Shown here one piece after another: positions 1 through 8,837 of a stretch of DNA of 64,000 bases. Position 1 is the stretch's first letter. The number at the start of each line of letters is the position of its first letter. The position numbers and the translations under genes were made by a program. The stretch lies in assembly GCA_023382455.1 (NCBI GenBank), contig JAHDVX010000004.1:81932-145931 (forward strand), given 5' to 3'. Source of the stretch: Flavobacteriales bacterium. GTDB taxonomy: Bacteria; Bacteroidota; Bacteroidia; Flavobacteriales_F; PHOS-HE28. The notes below the pieces were generated by a model. It had not been told where the DNA came from. It did no database searches and saw only the letters and a program-made list of their open reading frames with translations.

Positions 1-715
1 TGGCCCGGGCATAGCCCAGGAAGATGCCCATGGGCAGCACATGCAGCAGGAGGATGTACCACTCGTATTGCTGGTGCAGCAGGGTGAAGACGCCGGCAGT
101 GACGGCCACGGCCATGTGCTTGTCCAACAGGTGGCGCAGCGAGCCGTAGAGCAGCCCGCGCAACAGGAACTCCTCGAAGAGCGCGGGCAGAAGCCCCAAG
201 CCGAGGAAAAGCACGGGGTAATTGGTCACGGAGGATAGTACCTCGCCCATGAACGGGCTTTCCATCTCCGGCAGGAAATAGGCGACGGCCTCCAGCGCGG
301 CGAAGAGCAATACAAAGAGCCCGGTCCAGGTGAGGACGGACTTCAGTGAAGGCAGGCCCAAGGCCAGGAAGAATGTGGTGCGTCCTCTTTTCCACGGGTA
401 TACGACAAGCAGGAGCGCGGCCAGGCCGGCGACGCCCGAGACGAGGCTGGCCATGGCCAGCACATCGCCGTTGGTGGCCAGCTCGCCCCAGCGCTGCTGG
501 AAGGCCGGGGAGTCCAGCAGGGCCAAGGAGAAGCCCTGGGCGGAGAGGTCCGGTGAGAGGGCGAACACGCGCCAGATGAGCGCCATCATCTGGGCGAACA
601 TGAAGATCATGAACACCAGGGTGAAGTAGAGCAGCCCCCGGGCCATTTCCAGCCCCGGGGGGCGGAAGGGCGAGAAATCAGTGGAGGGCTTCTCCGGCGC
701 GGACGATCCTTCCAT
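1..715 (-). CDS. CPBP family intramembrane metalloprotease, 3' end outside window
   Basis: Membrane protein of the CPBP (Abi/CAAX-protease-like) family, expected to cleave or bind substrates within the membrane; its substrate is unknown. About 238 codons are present and the C-terminus lies beyond base 1. Several hydrophobic segments are visible, and the family motif EEFLLRG is near residue 179, with a later TLLHQQYEW stretch that should carry the second metal-ligand region. The ATG at 715 lies inside the 3' end of hutI (38 bp overlap) and gives a short soluble N-terminus (MEGSSAPEKP). A later ATG at 646 begins the first membrane helix and is the alternative start. The overlap suggests cotranscription with hutI. 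Confidence 0.8.
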   Translation of the reverse strand, partial: MEGSSAPEKPSTDFSPFRPPGLEMARGLLYFTLVFMIFMFAQMMALIWRVFALSPDLSAQGFSLALLDSPAFQQRWGELATNGDVLAMASLVSGVAGLAALLLVVYPWKRGRTTFFLALGLPSLKSVLTWTGLFVLLFAALEAVAYFLPEMESPFMGEVLSSVTNYPVLFLGLGLLPALFEEFLLRGLLYGSLRHLLDKHMAVAVTAGVFTLLHQQYEWYILLLHVLPMGIFLGYARA

Positions 716-1952
716 CAATGATCACGGTATCGATATGGTCCTGGCTGAATGCGTAGGGGAGGAAAGCGAGCGAAGGTACCGGCTTGGAAATGATGAAGCT
801 GGCGCGTTTGCCGGGGGTGATGCTGCCCAGCTCGTGCCCCAGGTCCATTGCGGCGGCGGCATTGATCGTCGCAGCGTGCACGGCCTCTTCCGGCAGCATG
901 CGCAGTTTGATGCAGCCCAGGGAGACCACGAAGTTCATGTTGCCGCCGGGGGTGGTGCCCGGGTTGAAGTCCGTGGCCAGGGCCACGGCGGTTCCCGCCT
1001 CGATCAGTTGCCGGGCCGGCCCGTAGGGAATGCCCAGGAAGAAGGAGCAGGAGGGAAGCAGGGTGGGGATGGTTTCCGTGCCGGCCAAGGCCTGGATGTC
1101 CCCCGGCTCCATCACTTCCAGGTGGTCCACGCTCAGCGCCCCGTGGGCCACGGCCGCCGGTATGGCACCGATGCTGGTGAACTGGTTCACGTGCACCTTG
1201 CCGGGCAGGCCGTGCGCGGCACCTGCTTGCAGGATGCGCTCCATCTCGGCCACGGTGAAGTAGTTCGTCTCGCAGAAGCAATCCACGTACTGCGCGAGGC
1301 CTTCGCGCGCCACGCGGGGGATCAGCTGGTCCACGATCAGGTCCACGTAGGCCGTGCGGTCCTCCTTGAATTCGGGTGGCAAGGCATGCGCGGCCAGCAG
1401 GGTGGCCCGGACCTGCAGCGGCAAGGCTTCCTTCAGGCGTTTCACCACGCGGAGCATCATCAGCTCACTTTCCAGGTCGAGGCCATAGCCGCTCTTGATC
1501 TCCACGGCCACGGTGCCTTGCTGCATCATCCCTTCCAAGCGTGCCTTGGCCTGGGTGAACAGGGTGTCCTCGTCCATGCCGCGCAGGCGCTTGGCACTGT
1601 TGAGGATGCCCCCGCCCTTGGCGGCGATCTCCTGGTAGCTGAGCCCTTGGATACGGTCCACGAACTCGCCTTCGCGCCACGCGGCGAACACGGTGTGGGT
1701 GTGCGGGTCGCACCAGCCCGGCAGCACGTAGCGGTCCGTGGCATCGATCACCTCCAGCCCGTTCCAATCGTTGATGCCCGGCCAGGAATCGGCATCGCCC
1801 ACGGCGGTGATCCGGCCATCCTCGGCCATCACCCAGCCGTTGGCCACTTGGGGCAGGTCGCGCATGGCCGCACCCGCCACCCGCCCGATGCCCGCGGGAT
1901 GCGTGCCGACCAGGGCCTTGGCATTCTTGATCAATAGCCGGTTGTGTTCCAT
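678..1952 (-). CDS. hutI: Imidazolonepropionase
   Basis: Catalyses hydrolysis of 4-imidazolone-5-propanoate to N-formimidoylglutamate in cytosolic histidine degradation. The 424-residue protein has the amidohydrolase metal motif DPHTHTVF near residue 81, and the HutI-typical stretches FVDRIQG, GGGILNS and TDFNPGTTPGG (about residue 326). An in-frame extension runs upstream to 2063, but homology begins at MEHNRLLIKN, so the ATG at 1952 is used. No other hut gene is in the window, so the rest of the pathway must lie elsewhere. The 3' end overlaps the CPBP protease gene. Confidence 0.93.
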   Translation of the reverse strand: MEHNRLLIKNAKALVGTHPAGIGRVAGAAMRDLPQVANGWVMAEDGRITAVGDADSWPGINDWNGLEVIDATDRYVLPGWCDPHTHTVFAAWREGEFVDRIQGLSYQEIAAKGGGILNSAKRLRGMDEDTLFTQAKARLEGMMQQGTVAVEIKSGYGLDLESELMMLRVVKRLKEALPLQVRATLLAAHALPPEFKEDRTAYVDLIVDQLIPRVAREGLAQYVDCFCETNYFTVAEMERILQAGAAHGLPGKVHVNQFTSIGAIPAAVAHGALSVDHLEVMEPGDIQALAGTETIPTLLPSCSFFLGIPYGPARQLIEAGTAVALATDFNPGTTPGGNMNFVVSLGCIKLRMLPEEAVHAATINAAAAMDLGHELGSITPGKRASFIISKPVPSLAFLPYAFSQDHIDTVIIDGRIVRAGEALH

Positions 1953-2016
1953 CGCTGCGAAGTACGGCATGATGGCCGGATCTTCCACCCGGACCGGCGG
2001 GAGCCCGCTCCGTGGA

Positions 2017-2859
2017 TCAGCGGGTCTCCTTCGGTGGGGCGTTGTACGGCTTGCCCTTGCCACCTCCCCTAAAATCGATGTCGCGGTCCAGGCGCCAGTG
2101 ATCCTTGTCCCAGGTCCAGCTGTCGAAGGTCAAGTCCGGGGCCATGAACGCCGCCTGTCCGGCAAATTCGGGCTTTGTGGGGGAGAGGTGGTCCAGGATG
2201 ATCGCCTTCCGCACGGGGTCCCAACGCAGTTGCATGGTGGCCTGGGCCGAGTAGGCATACACCTGGCGCAGCGGGCGCTTCCGCTCGCCGGGGAACAGGG
2301 GGGCGCCGAACCTGGGCATGCTGCCCGAGATACTGAGCACCTCGACCACCTTTTGCGTTTCCACCGCGCTTTGTCCCTTCCAGCCGAGCAGGGTGTAATA
2401 CGTCTTCGCGCCGCGCTTCACCGGCACCAGTGCATAGTAGAGCGCACCGTACCAATTCTCCGGGCTCAGTGGCGCGAAGGCCGGGTCGGTGATCTGCTCC
2501 GTCATGTCGCGCAGTTCGTACAGCACCTGCTTGCGGCCCTTGTTCACCAGCAGGAGTCCTTCATAGCGGTGTGTGCCGTTGGTGCGCGGCACGTTCCAGG
2601 TGAACAGGCGCAGCTTCCCGTCCGGGGCGTCCACACGGCTGATGGGCACCTTCGGGAAGTCGGCGGTGAAAGCGCTGTCGGCGGAGAGTACCGCGCGCAG
2701 GTCGGCTTTCAGCCGGTCGCTCGCGCTGTCGCGCAAGGCATCCGTACCGGCCTCGGCCACGGCCCTCAGGTGGGCCGTGATCGTTGCGGCGGACTGGCCA
2801 CGGACCACGCCGGGCAGTGCCAAAAAGATCAGCAGGAGCGGGAACAATGCACGGTACAC
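2017..2859 (-). CDS. Secreted protein of unknown function
   Basis: I do not recognise a characterised family. The protein is about 280 residues. It begins with a signal-peptide-like segment (YRALFPLLLIFLALPG, then VRGQS as a likely cleavage area) and continues as a soluble, Trp/Tyr-rich domain with the sequence ENWYGALYYALVP in the middle and DLTFDSWTWDKDHW near the end. No C-terminal T9SS sorting domain is seen, so periplasmic location is the simplest inference. The start is uncertain: the reading frame is open far upstream, but the signal peptide fits a GTG at 2859. It is divergent from the GH3 gene and convergent with nothing; hutI follows 64 bp downstream on the same strand. Confidence 0.7.
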   Translation of the reverse strand: MYRALFPLLLIFLALPGVVRGQSAATITAHLRAVAEAGTDALRDSASDRLKADLRAVLSADSAFTADFPKVPISRVDAPDGKLRLFTWNVPRTNGTHRYEGLLLVNKGRKQVLYELRDMTEQITDPAFAPLSPENWYGALYYALVPVKRGAKTYYTLLGWKGQSAVETQKVVEVLSISGSMPRFGAPLFPGERKRPLRQVYAYSAQATMQLRWDPVRKAIILDHLSPTKPEFAGQAAFMAPDLTFDSWTWDKDHWRLDRDIDFRGGGKGKPYNAPPKETR

Positions 2860-2992
2860 GGCGGATGAACGTTGGAACGGATGCGAAAGTACCCGGCGGA
2901 ACAGAGGGATCGGCCGCGCCACGATCGCGCTATACCGTCCGTTCTGTTGACAAGTGCCGCGCCCAACGCGGCATACTCCTTGAGGGTGCCGG

Positions 2993-3000
2993 TAGTTTTG
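2993..3000 (+). promoter_or_regulatory. Possible Bacteroidota -7 element
   Basis: TAGTTTTG fits the TAnnTTTG -7 consensus and ends 10 bp before the ATG of the GH3/beta-lactamase gene. No TTG is found at the usual 19-20 bp upstream, so support is weak and a very short leader would result. Confidence 0.3.
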
Positions 3001-3010
3001 ACCGCTGTGC

Positions 3011-6004
3011 ATGAAAAGAACGTTCATTTTCTCCATCGGGGTCCTGGCCGGGATCATGGCTGAAGGCGGAGGCCCTCCTGCCAGTCCCGTGCCGCATTCC
3101 GGCCCGGCATTCCTGGAAAGACCTTCCCCTTGGGCTGACTCCGTGCTGGCGTCGCTCAACCTGGATCAGCGCATCGCGCAGCTGATGATGGTGGCCGCCT
3201 ACAGCAACAAGGATGCGCAGCAGCATGCCCAGCTGGAGCAGCTGGTGCGGCAATACAACCTGGGCGGCCTCATCTTCTTCCAAGGCGGGCCGGTGCGGCA
3301 AGCCGTGCTGTGCAACCGGCTGCAGGCCGCTGCCCGCACGCCCATGCTCATCGGCATGGACTTGGAGTGGGGCCTTTCCATGCGCTTGGACAGCACCATG
3401 GGCTTCCCTCGCCAAATGGCGCTCGGCGCCATGGCCGATGACAGCCTGCTGGAGCGCATGGGCGGCGAGGTGGCCCGGCAGATGAAGCGCCTCGGTGTAC
3501 ACGTGAGCTTCAGCCCCGATGTGGACGTGAACATCAATGCGGCCAACCCGGTGATCAACGACCGGAGCTTCGGTGAGGATCCCGCGCTGGTGGCCCGCAA
3601 GGGCATTGCCTACATGCGCGGCCTGCAGGACGGCGGGGTGATCGCCACGGCCAAACATTTCCCCGGCCATGGCGACACCGACAAGGACAGCCACAAGACC
3701 CTGCCGGTGGTCAACGCTTCCCGGGCCCGGCTGGACTCCGTGGAGCTGCTGCCGTTCCGCCGGTTGGTGGATGCCGGCGTGGCCGGCGTGATGGTGGCCC
3801 ACCTGGAGGTGCCCGCGCTCGACGGAACGCCCGGCCCCAGCACCATGAGCAAGGCCATCGTGACGGACCTGCTCCAGCGGGACCTCGGGTTCCAGGGCCT
3901 GGTGTTCACCGATGCGCTCAACATGCGGGGCATCGCCGATGCGGCCAAGCCCGGTGAAATTGAGCTGCGCGCCTTGCTCGCCGGCAATGACGTACTGCTC
4001 TTCCCGCAGGATCCCGTGACGGCGATCCAGCGCATCCGCCAAGCCGTGGACAGCGGCCTGGTATCCCCGGAGCTGATCGCGGCCAAGTGCCTGAAGGTGC
4101 TCCGCGCCAAGGAATGGGCCGGCCTGGGCCAGTACCACCCGGTAGCGCTGGAGCACCTTTACGAGGACCTGCACACCCCGGAAGCCTTGGCCCTGCGGCG
4201 AGCTGTCTACGCCGCCACCCTCACCGTGGCCAGGAATGACGGCACCTTGCCCATCCGCGGGCTGGACAGTCTGCGCATCGCCTCACTGGTGATCGGCGAC
4301 ACCCTGCACAATGGCTTCCAGCAGGCCCTGGGCCGATACGCTGCCATTGCGGAGTTCCGGTGCGACAAGGTGCTCAACCCGCAACAATCCGCGGCCTTGC
4401 TCGACAGCCTGAAGCCCTTCGACCTGGTGATCGCATCCGTGCACCAGACCACCTTCCGGGTGAACAAGGAGTTCGGGGTGCCCCAGATCACCTTGGATTT
4501 CCTGCGCCGCCTGGCCGACCAGCAACGCATGGCGTTCGTGCTGTTCGCCAATCCCTACCGCATGGCCACGGCCTTCGGCGCCCAACGTTGGAATGCGGTG
4601 GTGGTGGGCTATGATGAAAACCCCGTGGTACAGGACATGGCGGCCCAGCTGCTCTTCGGGGCCATCCCCGCCAGAGCCACCCTGCCGGTCACCGCCTCCA
4701 CGTACTTCGCAGCAGGTCAGGGCAAGCAAATTCCTGCCGATGGAAGCCTGCGCTATGGCCTGCCAGAGGAAGCAGGCATGAGCAGCGGCGAATTGGAACG
4801 GATCGACAGCCTGGTGCATGCGGGCCTGAAAGCAGAAGCCTTCCCCGGTTGCCAAGTGCTGGTGGCACGCAATGGCATGGTGGTGTGGGACAAGTCCTAC
4901 GGTTCGCCCACCTACGCGGGCGACCGGCAGGTGGACAACAGCGACATCTACGACCTGGCCAGCATCACCAAGGTGGCCGGCACCACACTGGCCCTGATGA
5001 AATTGGTGGATGACGGCCGCGTGGACGTGGAGAAGACCTTGGGGGACTACATCCCCGAGGTGGTCAGGAACCACCCGTACCACGCCTCGCTGAAGCTGTC
5101 CGAGATCCTGGCCCATCAGGCCGGCCTGAAGCCGTTCGTTCCCTTCTACCTGCGCTTAATGGATAACGGCAAGTTGAAGCCTGGCGTGATGGCCAACGTG
5201 GACGATGCGGACCACGACCTGCGTGTGGCCGAGGGCTTCTATATCCACCACAGTTACCGGGATTCCATCTTGAAGTGGATCCTGGACACACCGGTCCAGA
5301 AACGCGGAAAGTACGTGTACAGCGACATGGGCATGTACCTGCTCCTGCACGTGGTGGAGGAGGTATCCGGCCAACCGATCGAGGCCTTCCTGAAGGAGCA
5401 TTTCTACGCTCCGCTGGGCCTGGCCACCATGGGCTTCAATCCCCTGGACCGCTTCCCGATCGAACGGATCATGCCCACGGAGAATGATACCGTGTTCCGG
5501 CATGAGCTGGTGCGCGGCACGGTGCACGACCCCGGAGCCGCCATGATGGGCGGTGTGGCCGGCCATGCGGGTCTCTTCTCCAACGCCCACGACCTGGCGG
5601 TGATCATGCAGATGCTGCTCAACGGAGGCACCTATGGCGGGCGCCGCTACCTGAACGCGGGCACCATCGACCTGTTCACGGCCTGCAGGTACTGCACGGG
5701 GCACCCTGCCAAGGATAACCGGCGTGGTCTTGGCTGGGATAAGCCGCAGCCCGTGGGCACACCCGGCCCCAGCTGCGATGAGGCCAGCCGCTCCAGTTAC
5801 GGACATACCGGGTTCACGGGAACCATGGTGTGGGCCGACCCGTTCAACGGCACGATCTACGTTTTCCTCAGCAACCGCGTGTATCCCGATGCCGACAACA
5901 AGCTCCTCCAACGCATGAACACGCGGACGGAGATCCAGCGGGTGGTGGAACGCGCCGTGGAAGGGACGCAGGCCGTAGCCCCGGCAGTGGACCTGCAAGA
6001 TTGA
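3011..6004 (+). CDS. Glycoside hydrolase family 3 / serine beta-lactamase-like fusion
   Basis: A 997-residue exported two-domain protein. The N-terminal half (about 40-370) is a GH3 beta-N-acetylhexosaminidase-like domain with the NagZ signature KHFPGHGDTDKDSH near residue 213, including the Asp/His pair used by that subgroup. A GH3 C-terminal domain follows (to about 570). The C-terminal third (about 585-985) is a class C beta-lactamase/DD-peptidase fold with the SxxK motif LASITK near residue 651 and a late HTGFTGT motif. A short hydrophobic N-terminus suggests export. This fusion is familiar in Bacteroidota and is inferred to act on peptidoglycan: sugar cleavage by one half, peptide or ester cleavage by the other. 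It is encoded alone, before rpsP. Confidence 0.9.
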   Translation: MKRTFIFSIGVLAGIMAEGGGPPASPVPHSGPAFLERPSPWADSVLASLNLDQRIAQLMMVAAYSNKDAQQHAQLEQLVRQYNLGGLIFFQGGPVRQAVLCNRLQAAARTPMLIGMDLEWGLSMRLDSTMGFPRQMALGAMADDSLLERMGGEVARQMKRLGVHVSFSPDVDVNINAANPVINDRSFGEDPALVARKGIAYMRGLQDGGVIATAKHFPGHGDTDKDSHKTLPVVNASRARLDSVELLPFRRLVDAGVAGVMVAHLEVPALDGTPGPSTMSKAIVTDLLQRDLGFQGLVFTDALNMRGIADAAKPGEIELRALLAGNDVLLFPQDPVTAIQRIRQAVDSGLVSPELIAAKCLKVLRAKEWAGLGQYHPVALEHLYEDLHTPEALALRRAVYAATLTVARNDGTLPIRGLDSLRIASLVIGDTLHNGFQQALGRYAAIAEFRCDKVLNPQQSAALLDSLKPFDLVIASVHQTTFRVNKEFGVPQITLDFLRRLADQQRMAFVLFANPYRMATAFGAQRWNAVVVGYDENPVVQDMAAQLLFGAIPARATLPVTASTYFAAGQGKQIPADGSLRYGLPEEAGMSSGELERIDSLVHAGLKAEAFPGCQVLVARNGMVVWDKSYGSPTYAGDRQVDNSDIYDLASITKVAGTTLALMKLVDDGRVDVEKTLGDYIPEVVRNHPYHASLKLSEILAHQAGLKPFVPFYLRLMDNGKLKPGVMANVDDADHDLRVAEGFYIHHSYRDSILKWILDTPVQKRGKYVYSDMGMYLLLHVVEEVSGQPIEAFLKEHFYAPLGLATMGFNPLDRFPIERIMPTENDTVFRHELVRGTVHDPGAAMMGGVAGHAGLFSNAHDLAVIMQMLLNGGTYGGRRYLNAGTIDLFTACRYCTGHPAKDNRRGLGWDKPQPVGTPGPSCDEASRSSYGHTGFTGTMVWADPFNGTIYVFLSNRVYPDADNKLLQRMNTRTEIQRVVERAVEGTQAVAPAVDLQD

Positions 6005-6043
6005 CCCCGCCACGGAACAGTTGAGGCCCGCCGCAGAACCGGT

Positions 6044-6074
6044 TTGGCCGGATCGGCGGAAATTCCGACATTTG
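6044..6074 (+). promoter_or_regulatory. Candidate promoter of rpsP
   Basis: TTG at 6044-6046 is followed after 20 bp by GACATTTG (6067-6074), one mismatch from the Bacteroidota TAnnTTTG element. This would give a leader of about 33 nt before the rpsP ATG at 6114. Confidence 0.4.
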
Positions 6075-6113
6075 CCACCCCTTAACGAAAAGGGAACAAA
6101 ACCAAACAGCGAC

Positions 6114-6689
6114 ATGCCGACCCGCATCCGCCTTCAGAGGAAAGGCAAGAAAGGCAGGCCCTACTACCACGTGGTGGTGGCCGATCAGCGCGCCCCGCGC
6201 GATGGACGTTACATTGAGCGCATCGGTGCCTATGACCCGAACCGCAACCCCGCCCTGGTGGAAGTGGACCGCGACAAGGCCCTGGATTGGCTCCAGAAAG
6301 GCGCGCAGCCCAGCGATACCGCGCGGGCCATCCTCAGCTACACCGGCGTGCTCTACCGCAATCACCTGCAGAACGGCGTGAAGAAAGGCGCCTTCGACCA
6401 GGCTGAGGCCGAGCGCCGCTTCGAATCCTGGCTGGAAGCGAAGAAGGGCAAGGTGGAGGCCAAGCGTACCTCCTTGGAGGACAATGCTGCCAAGGCCTAC
6501 AAGGAGCGCATCGCCGTGGAGACCAAGAAATCCCATGACCGCGCGGACGCCCTTACCGCCCGCCTTGCCGCCGAAAGCGCCGCAGCTGCCGCTGCTGCCG
6601 CTCCGCCCCCTGCGGAGGCTGAAGCTGAATCAGCCCCGGCCGAAAGTGAAGCTCCTGCCGCAGAAGGCGAAGCCCCTGCTGCCGAGTAA
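6114..6689 (+). CDS. rpsP: 30S ribosomal protein S16
   Basis: Structural component of the small ribosomal subunit. The first 80 or so of 191 residues match S16 (MPTRIRLQRKGKKGRPYY, then IERIGAYDPNRNP). A long extension follows: a basic/charged helix (about 105-150), then an Ala/Pro/Glu-rich tail ending EAPAAEGEAPAAE. S16 is normally about 80-120 residues outside Bacteroidota, where extended tails are common. An in-frame region reaches 6021, but the ATG at 6114 gives the conserved N-terminus. rpsP normally precedes rimM; here the two are separated by about 3.1 kb of accessory DNA, and a diverged copy of this gene's 3' tail lies beside rimM. Confidence 0.96.
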   Translation: MPTRIRLQRKGKKGRPYYHVVVADQRAPRDGRYIERIGAYDPNRNPALVEVDRDKALDWLQKGAQPSDTARAILSYTGVLYRNHLQNGVKKGAFDQAEAERRFESWLEAKKGKVEAKRTSLEDNAAKAYKERIAVETKKSHDRADALTARLAAESAAAAAAAAPPPAEAEAESAPAESEAPAAEGEAPAAE

Positions 6690-6710
6690 TATTGAACCAT
6701 CCGATTGCAA

Positions 6711-6741
6711 AAGCCCGGCTCCTGTGGAGCCGGGCTTTTTT
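6711..6741 (+). terminator. Rho-independent terminator of rpsP
   Basis: A perfect 12-bp stem (AAGCCCGGCTCC, loop TGT, GGAGCCGGGCTT) ends in a run of six T, 22 bp after the rpsP stop. It makes rpsP monocistronic here. Confidence 0.93.
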
Positions 6742-6815
6742 GCGTGCTGCTTGTTCGGTGGAGGGATGGTCAGTGCGAAATGGCCAGTTTGCCGGTCCAA
6801 GTGCGGCCCCCATCC

Positions 6816-6950
6816 CTCGCTCCCGCAAGTCTTCCCGGCCAACCGGCCTGTGCGCCCCAACGCAAATAGCCGGGGTGACTTGTGGGTGCTGCCCGAGGTT
6901 TCCATGCGTGCCTTCCCGTGAAGTCTCCGGACTTCACAACAAATGACTAG
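6816..6950. repeat. Long direct repeat, copy 1, with REP-like hairpin
   Basis: About 135 bp nearly identical to 8838-8981 apart from a 9-bp indel and a few substitutions. Near its end is GTGAAGTC-TCCG-GACTTCAC (6918-6937), a perfect 8-bp stem. The repeat ends at GACTAG, exactly where the IS5-like element begins. Copy 2 abuts the stop codon of a REP-associated transposase, so both are probably REP-type repeats. The stretch 6742-6815 before it shows nothing recognisable. Confidence 0.85.
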
Positions 6951-6958
6951 AGGGCATC

Positions 6959-7724
6959 TCAAAAAAGCTGACGTGTTAGGATCATGATGCACGCGAGTTG
7001 AACAAAGCCCAGGTAGTTCTCGACATGGTACTCGTAGCGGACCACTGTTCTGCGCCAGTTGAAGAGCCAGGAAAAGAGGCGTTCGACCTTCCATCGACGG
7101 CAGTATCTGCGCAAGGTCCTGCCATCCTGAGTGGCCTTTCTGGTCCTGTTGCGGCGATGGGGACAGATGAGCTTGATCCCCCGTTTGGCAAGAGAGGTGC
7201 GGAGCTTGTCGCTGTCGTAGGCGCGATCGGCGGTCACACGTTCGGGCTTGAGCGGGCTGCTGCGGACCGTACGCTCAGCAAGGGTCACTTCATTGGGTCG
7301 GGCGCTGAAGGTCCGTACGGCGATAGGAAGACCATGAGCGTCTGTGAGGGCCATGATCTTGGTGCCTTTACCTCGCTTAGTCGGTCCAATATCACGCCCC
7401 CTTTTTTGGCACTTGCGAAGGTGCCGTCCAAGAAGCACTCGGTGATATCGATCTTCCCTCTGTCGCGCAGGTCCTGGGCAAGCCGGACAGCACCTTGTCC
7501 CACACACCCGCATTGCACCACTGACTGAAGTACCGATGGCACGTTTGGTAAGGCGGATAACGGGCAGGGAGATCCTTCCATGGCGCCCCGGTCCGGCATA
7601 CCCACAGGATCCCGTTGAGTACCGCGCGAAGGTCCTGTCGGGGTCTTCCTCTGGGATCCTTCTTTGCGGTCAAACCTTCCAACAAGTCCTTGACCACTTC
7701 CCATTGTTCGTCCCGGCAGTCCAT
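6959..7724 (-). pseudogene. IS5-like DDE transposase, frame-disrupted
   Basis: The three DDE parts lie in three reading frames. The N-terminal helix-turn-helix-like part starts MDCRDEQWEVV at 7724. The first Asp is in FLDGTFASAKKGG in a second frame. The second Asp (VTADRAYDSD) and Glu (RWKVERLFSW) are in a third frame ending at 6959. The second switch coincides with the run A6G5 (plus-strand 7397-7407) and is a -1 shift, as expected for programmed frameshifting in IS427-type elements. The first switch, near 7475-7485, has no slippery run and looks like a one-base deletion. The copy is therefore probably inactive, unless this is a sequencing error. Confidence 0.8.
7397..7407 (-). promoter_or_regulatory. 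Candidate programmed -1 frameshift site
   Basis: On the transposase strand this reads AAAAAAGGGGG. Reading shifts by -1 here from the frame with the first catalytic Asp to the frame with the remaining DDE residues, the arrangement known for two-ORF IS5/IS427 elements. Confidence 0.55.
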
Positions 7725-7847
7725 GGCAGTTTTTTTTTGCCAAGATCCCAGCGCTATGTTCGGGGATCAAGTACCCCTGCTTTGGAGTTCTCAAACGGCC
7801 ATGGTTCATAGCCTATGACAGCTCAACTATTTTTGAGATGCCCTCTA

Positions 7848-7959
7848 ACAGCTGGGGTGGCGGCGCTGGATCCAAGAACTGGCATTCTTGCCCAAAGGCA
7901 GCGGTGATGCTGATCAGTGCTGCACATGCGGCGTTAAGGCATCTTTTCAAATAGGCCAT
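7848..7959 (-). pseudogene. Secreted-protein gene truncated by the IS
   Basis: The ATG at 7959 starts a clear signal peptide (MAYLKRCLNAACAALISITA, then AFGQECQF). The frame runs into the IS right end after about 37 codons and stops within it at 7813. No plausible continuation is seen on the far side of the IS, so the rest was lost, not merely split. The start overlaps the last 26 bp of the upstream T9SS gene, showing it was once translationally coupled to it. Confidence 0.7.
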
Positions 7960-8752
7960 GGTAATGGAGGTTTTGGGTAGAGATGAGGTGAACTTGGTAA
8001 AGCCCAGGAGGTAGCATTGAAACATCTACGGTGCCAGAGGAAGTGGAGATGCCATGGCAAGGTATCTTCCTGCCAGTTAAGTCCGTTATCAAAACATCTT
8101 TCACTTCACTTGTTGGCAAGCGAAAGCAAATCTGGCTTGCAGTAGGGTTTGGCCAGATACGCAGGATCGTATCGCTCATTACTTGGTCGGCTAACCCCAC
8201 ATCGTCCACTGCGCCGAACGCTACACCAAATGGAAATAGTAACTCAGATAGGAAATCAATGGTTACATCATCGCTTGTCAGCATGTTGTACATGCCAAAG
8301 CCCAAGCCAGTATCAAATTGGGAAAAAGCAATTGCATCCATGTACGCTATGCCAAAATGCCCTTGGATATACGGCAGGTATGGCGCATGGAACAGGCTGG
8401 TATCCCAGCTAATGGTCATGGGAGGTGTCCAGTTGATGGCATCGATAATAGTGCCATCATGAAATGGATAATGTGTGTAAGGAAGCGCATGTATTTTTGT
8501 GGAATCTCCATCCCAGTTCCAAGTAAAAACATTGAACGAGCTGTAGTCAATTTGTGCCGCCCCCTCTCCAAGGGCATAATCAACTTGTGGCTGAAAGTCT
8601 GAACCTACGGTTGCCATCGTATCATACACCATCCATATCGTATCCCTTGCCCCGGTTCCATCCTCAAAGGCCAAGTGGAAGCGCCAGGTGGGCTGGGCGG
8701 CGGCGGCAATTGCAAGGGCGCAAGCGAAGGCGAGGAGGAGGTTGCTGCGCAT
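7934..8752 (-). CDS. Secreted protein with T9SS type A sorting domain
   Basis: A 272-residue protein with an N-terminal signal peptide (MRSNLLLAFACALAIAAAAQ) and a C-terminal sorting domain starting RIWPNPTAS near residue 200 and ending in a Gly-Leu-Tyr-Gln-Val strand. Substrates of this type cross the outer membrane through T9SS and are processed at the surface. The central part (about 21-195) matches no family I know. Base composition is clearly more AT-rich than the surrounding genes, suggesting acquisition together with the flanking mobile elements. It overlaps the IS-truncated gene downstream. Confidence 0.85.
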   Translation of the reverse strand: MRSNLLLAFACALAIAAAAQPTWRFHLAFEDGTGARDTIWMVYDTMATVGSDFQPQVDYALGEGAAQIDYSSFNVFTWNWDGDSTKIHALPYTHYPFHDGTIIDAINWTPPMTISWDTSLFHAPYLPYIQGHFGIAYMDAIAFSQFDTGLGFGMYNMLTSDDVTIDFLSELLFPFGVAFGAVDDVGLADQVMSDTILRIWPNPTASQICFRLPTSEVKDVLITDLTGRKIPCHGISTSSGTVDVSMLPPGLYQVHLISTQNLHYHGLFEKMP

Positions 8753-8837
8753 GAGTTGCTGGGTTTTGGTGATTCAATGTAACCAATTTTATGAAGGCGA
8801 GTGTAATTTATTCAAAAGTATTTCACATAGTGAGCCC

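Larger units (their letters stand above)
6950..7845 (-). mobile_element. IS5-family insertion sequence (IS427-like)
   Basis: An 896-bp element bounded by terminal inverted repeats beginning GAGGGCATCTCAAAAA (left 6950, right complement ending 7845). A TA dinucleotide lies on each side (6948-6949 and 7846-7847), fitting a 2-bp target duplication. It carries one transposase region on the minus strand in several frames. It sits between a REP-like repeat and the 5' remnant of a secreted-protein gene, which it interrupts. Confidence 0.88.

Noticed and set aside
2860-3159. Extension of the minus-strand secreted protein to 3159
   Set aside because: This part is antisense to the start of the GH3 fusion and would bury the signal peptide.
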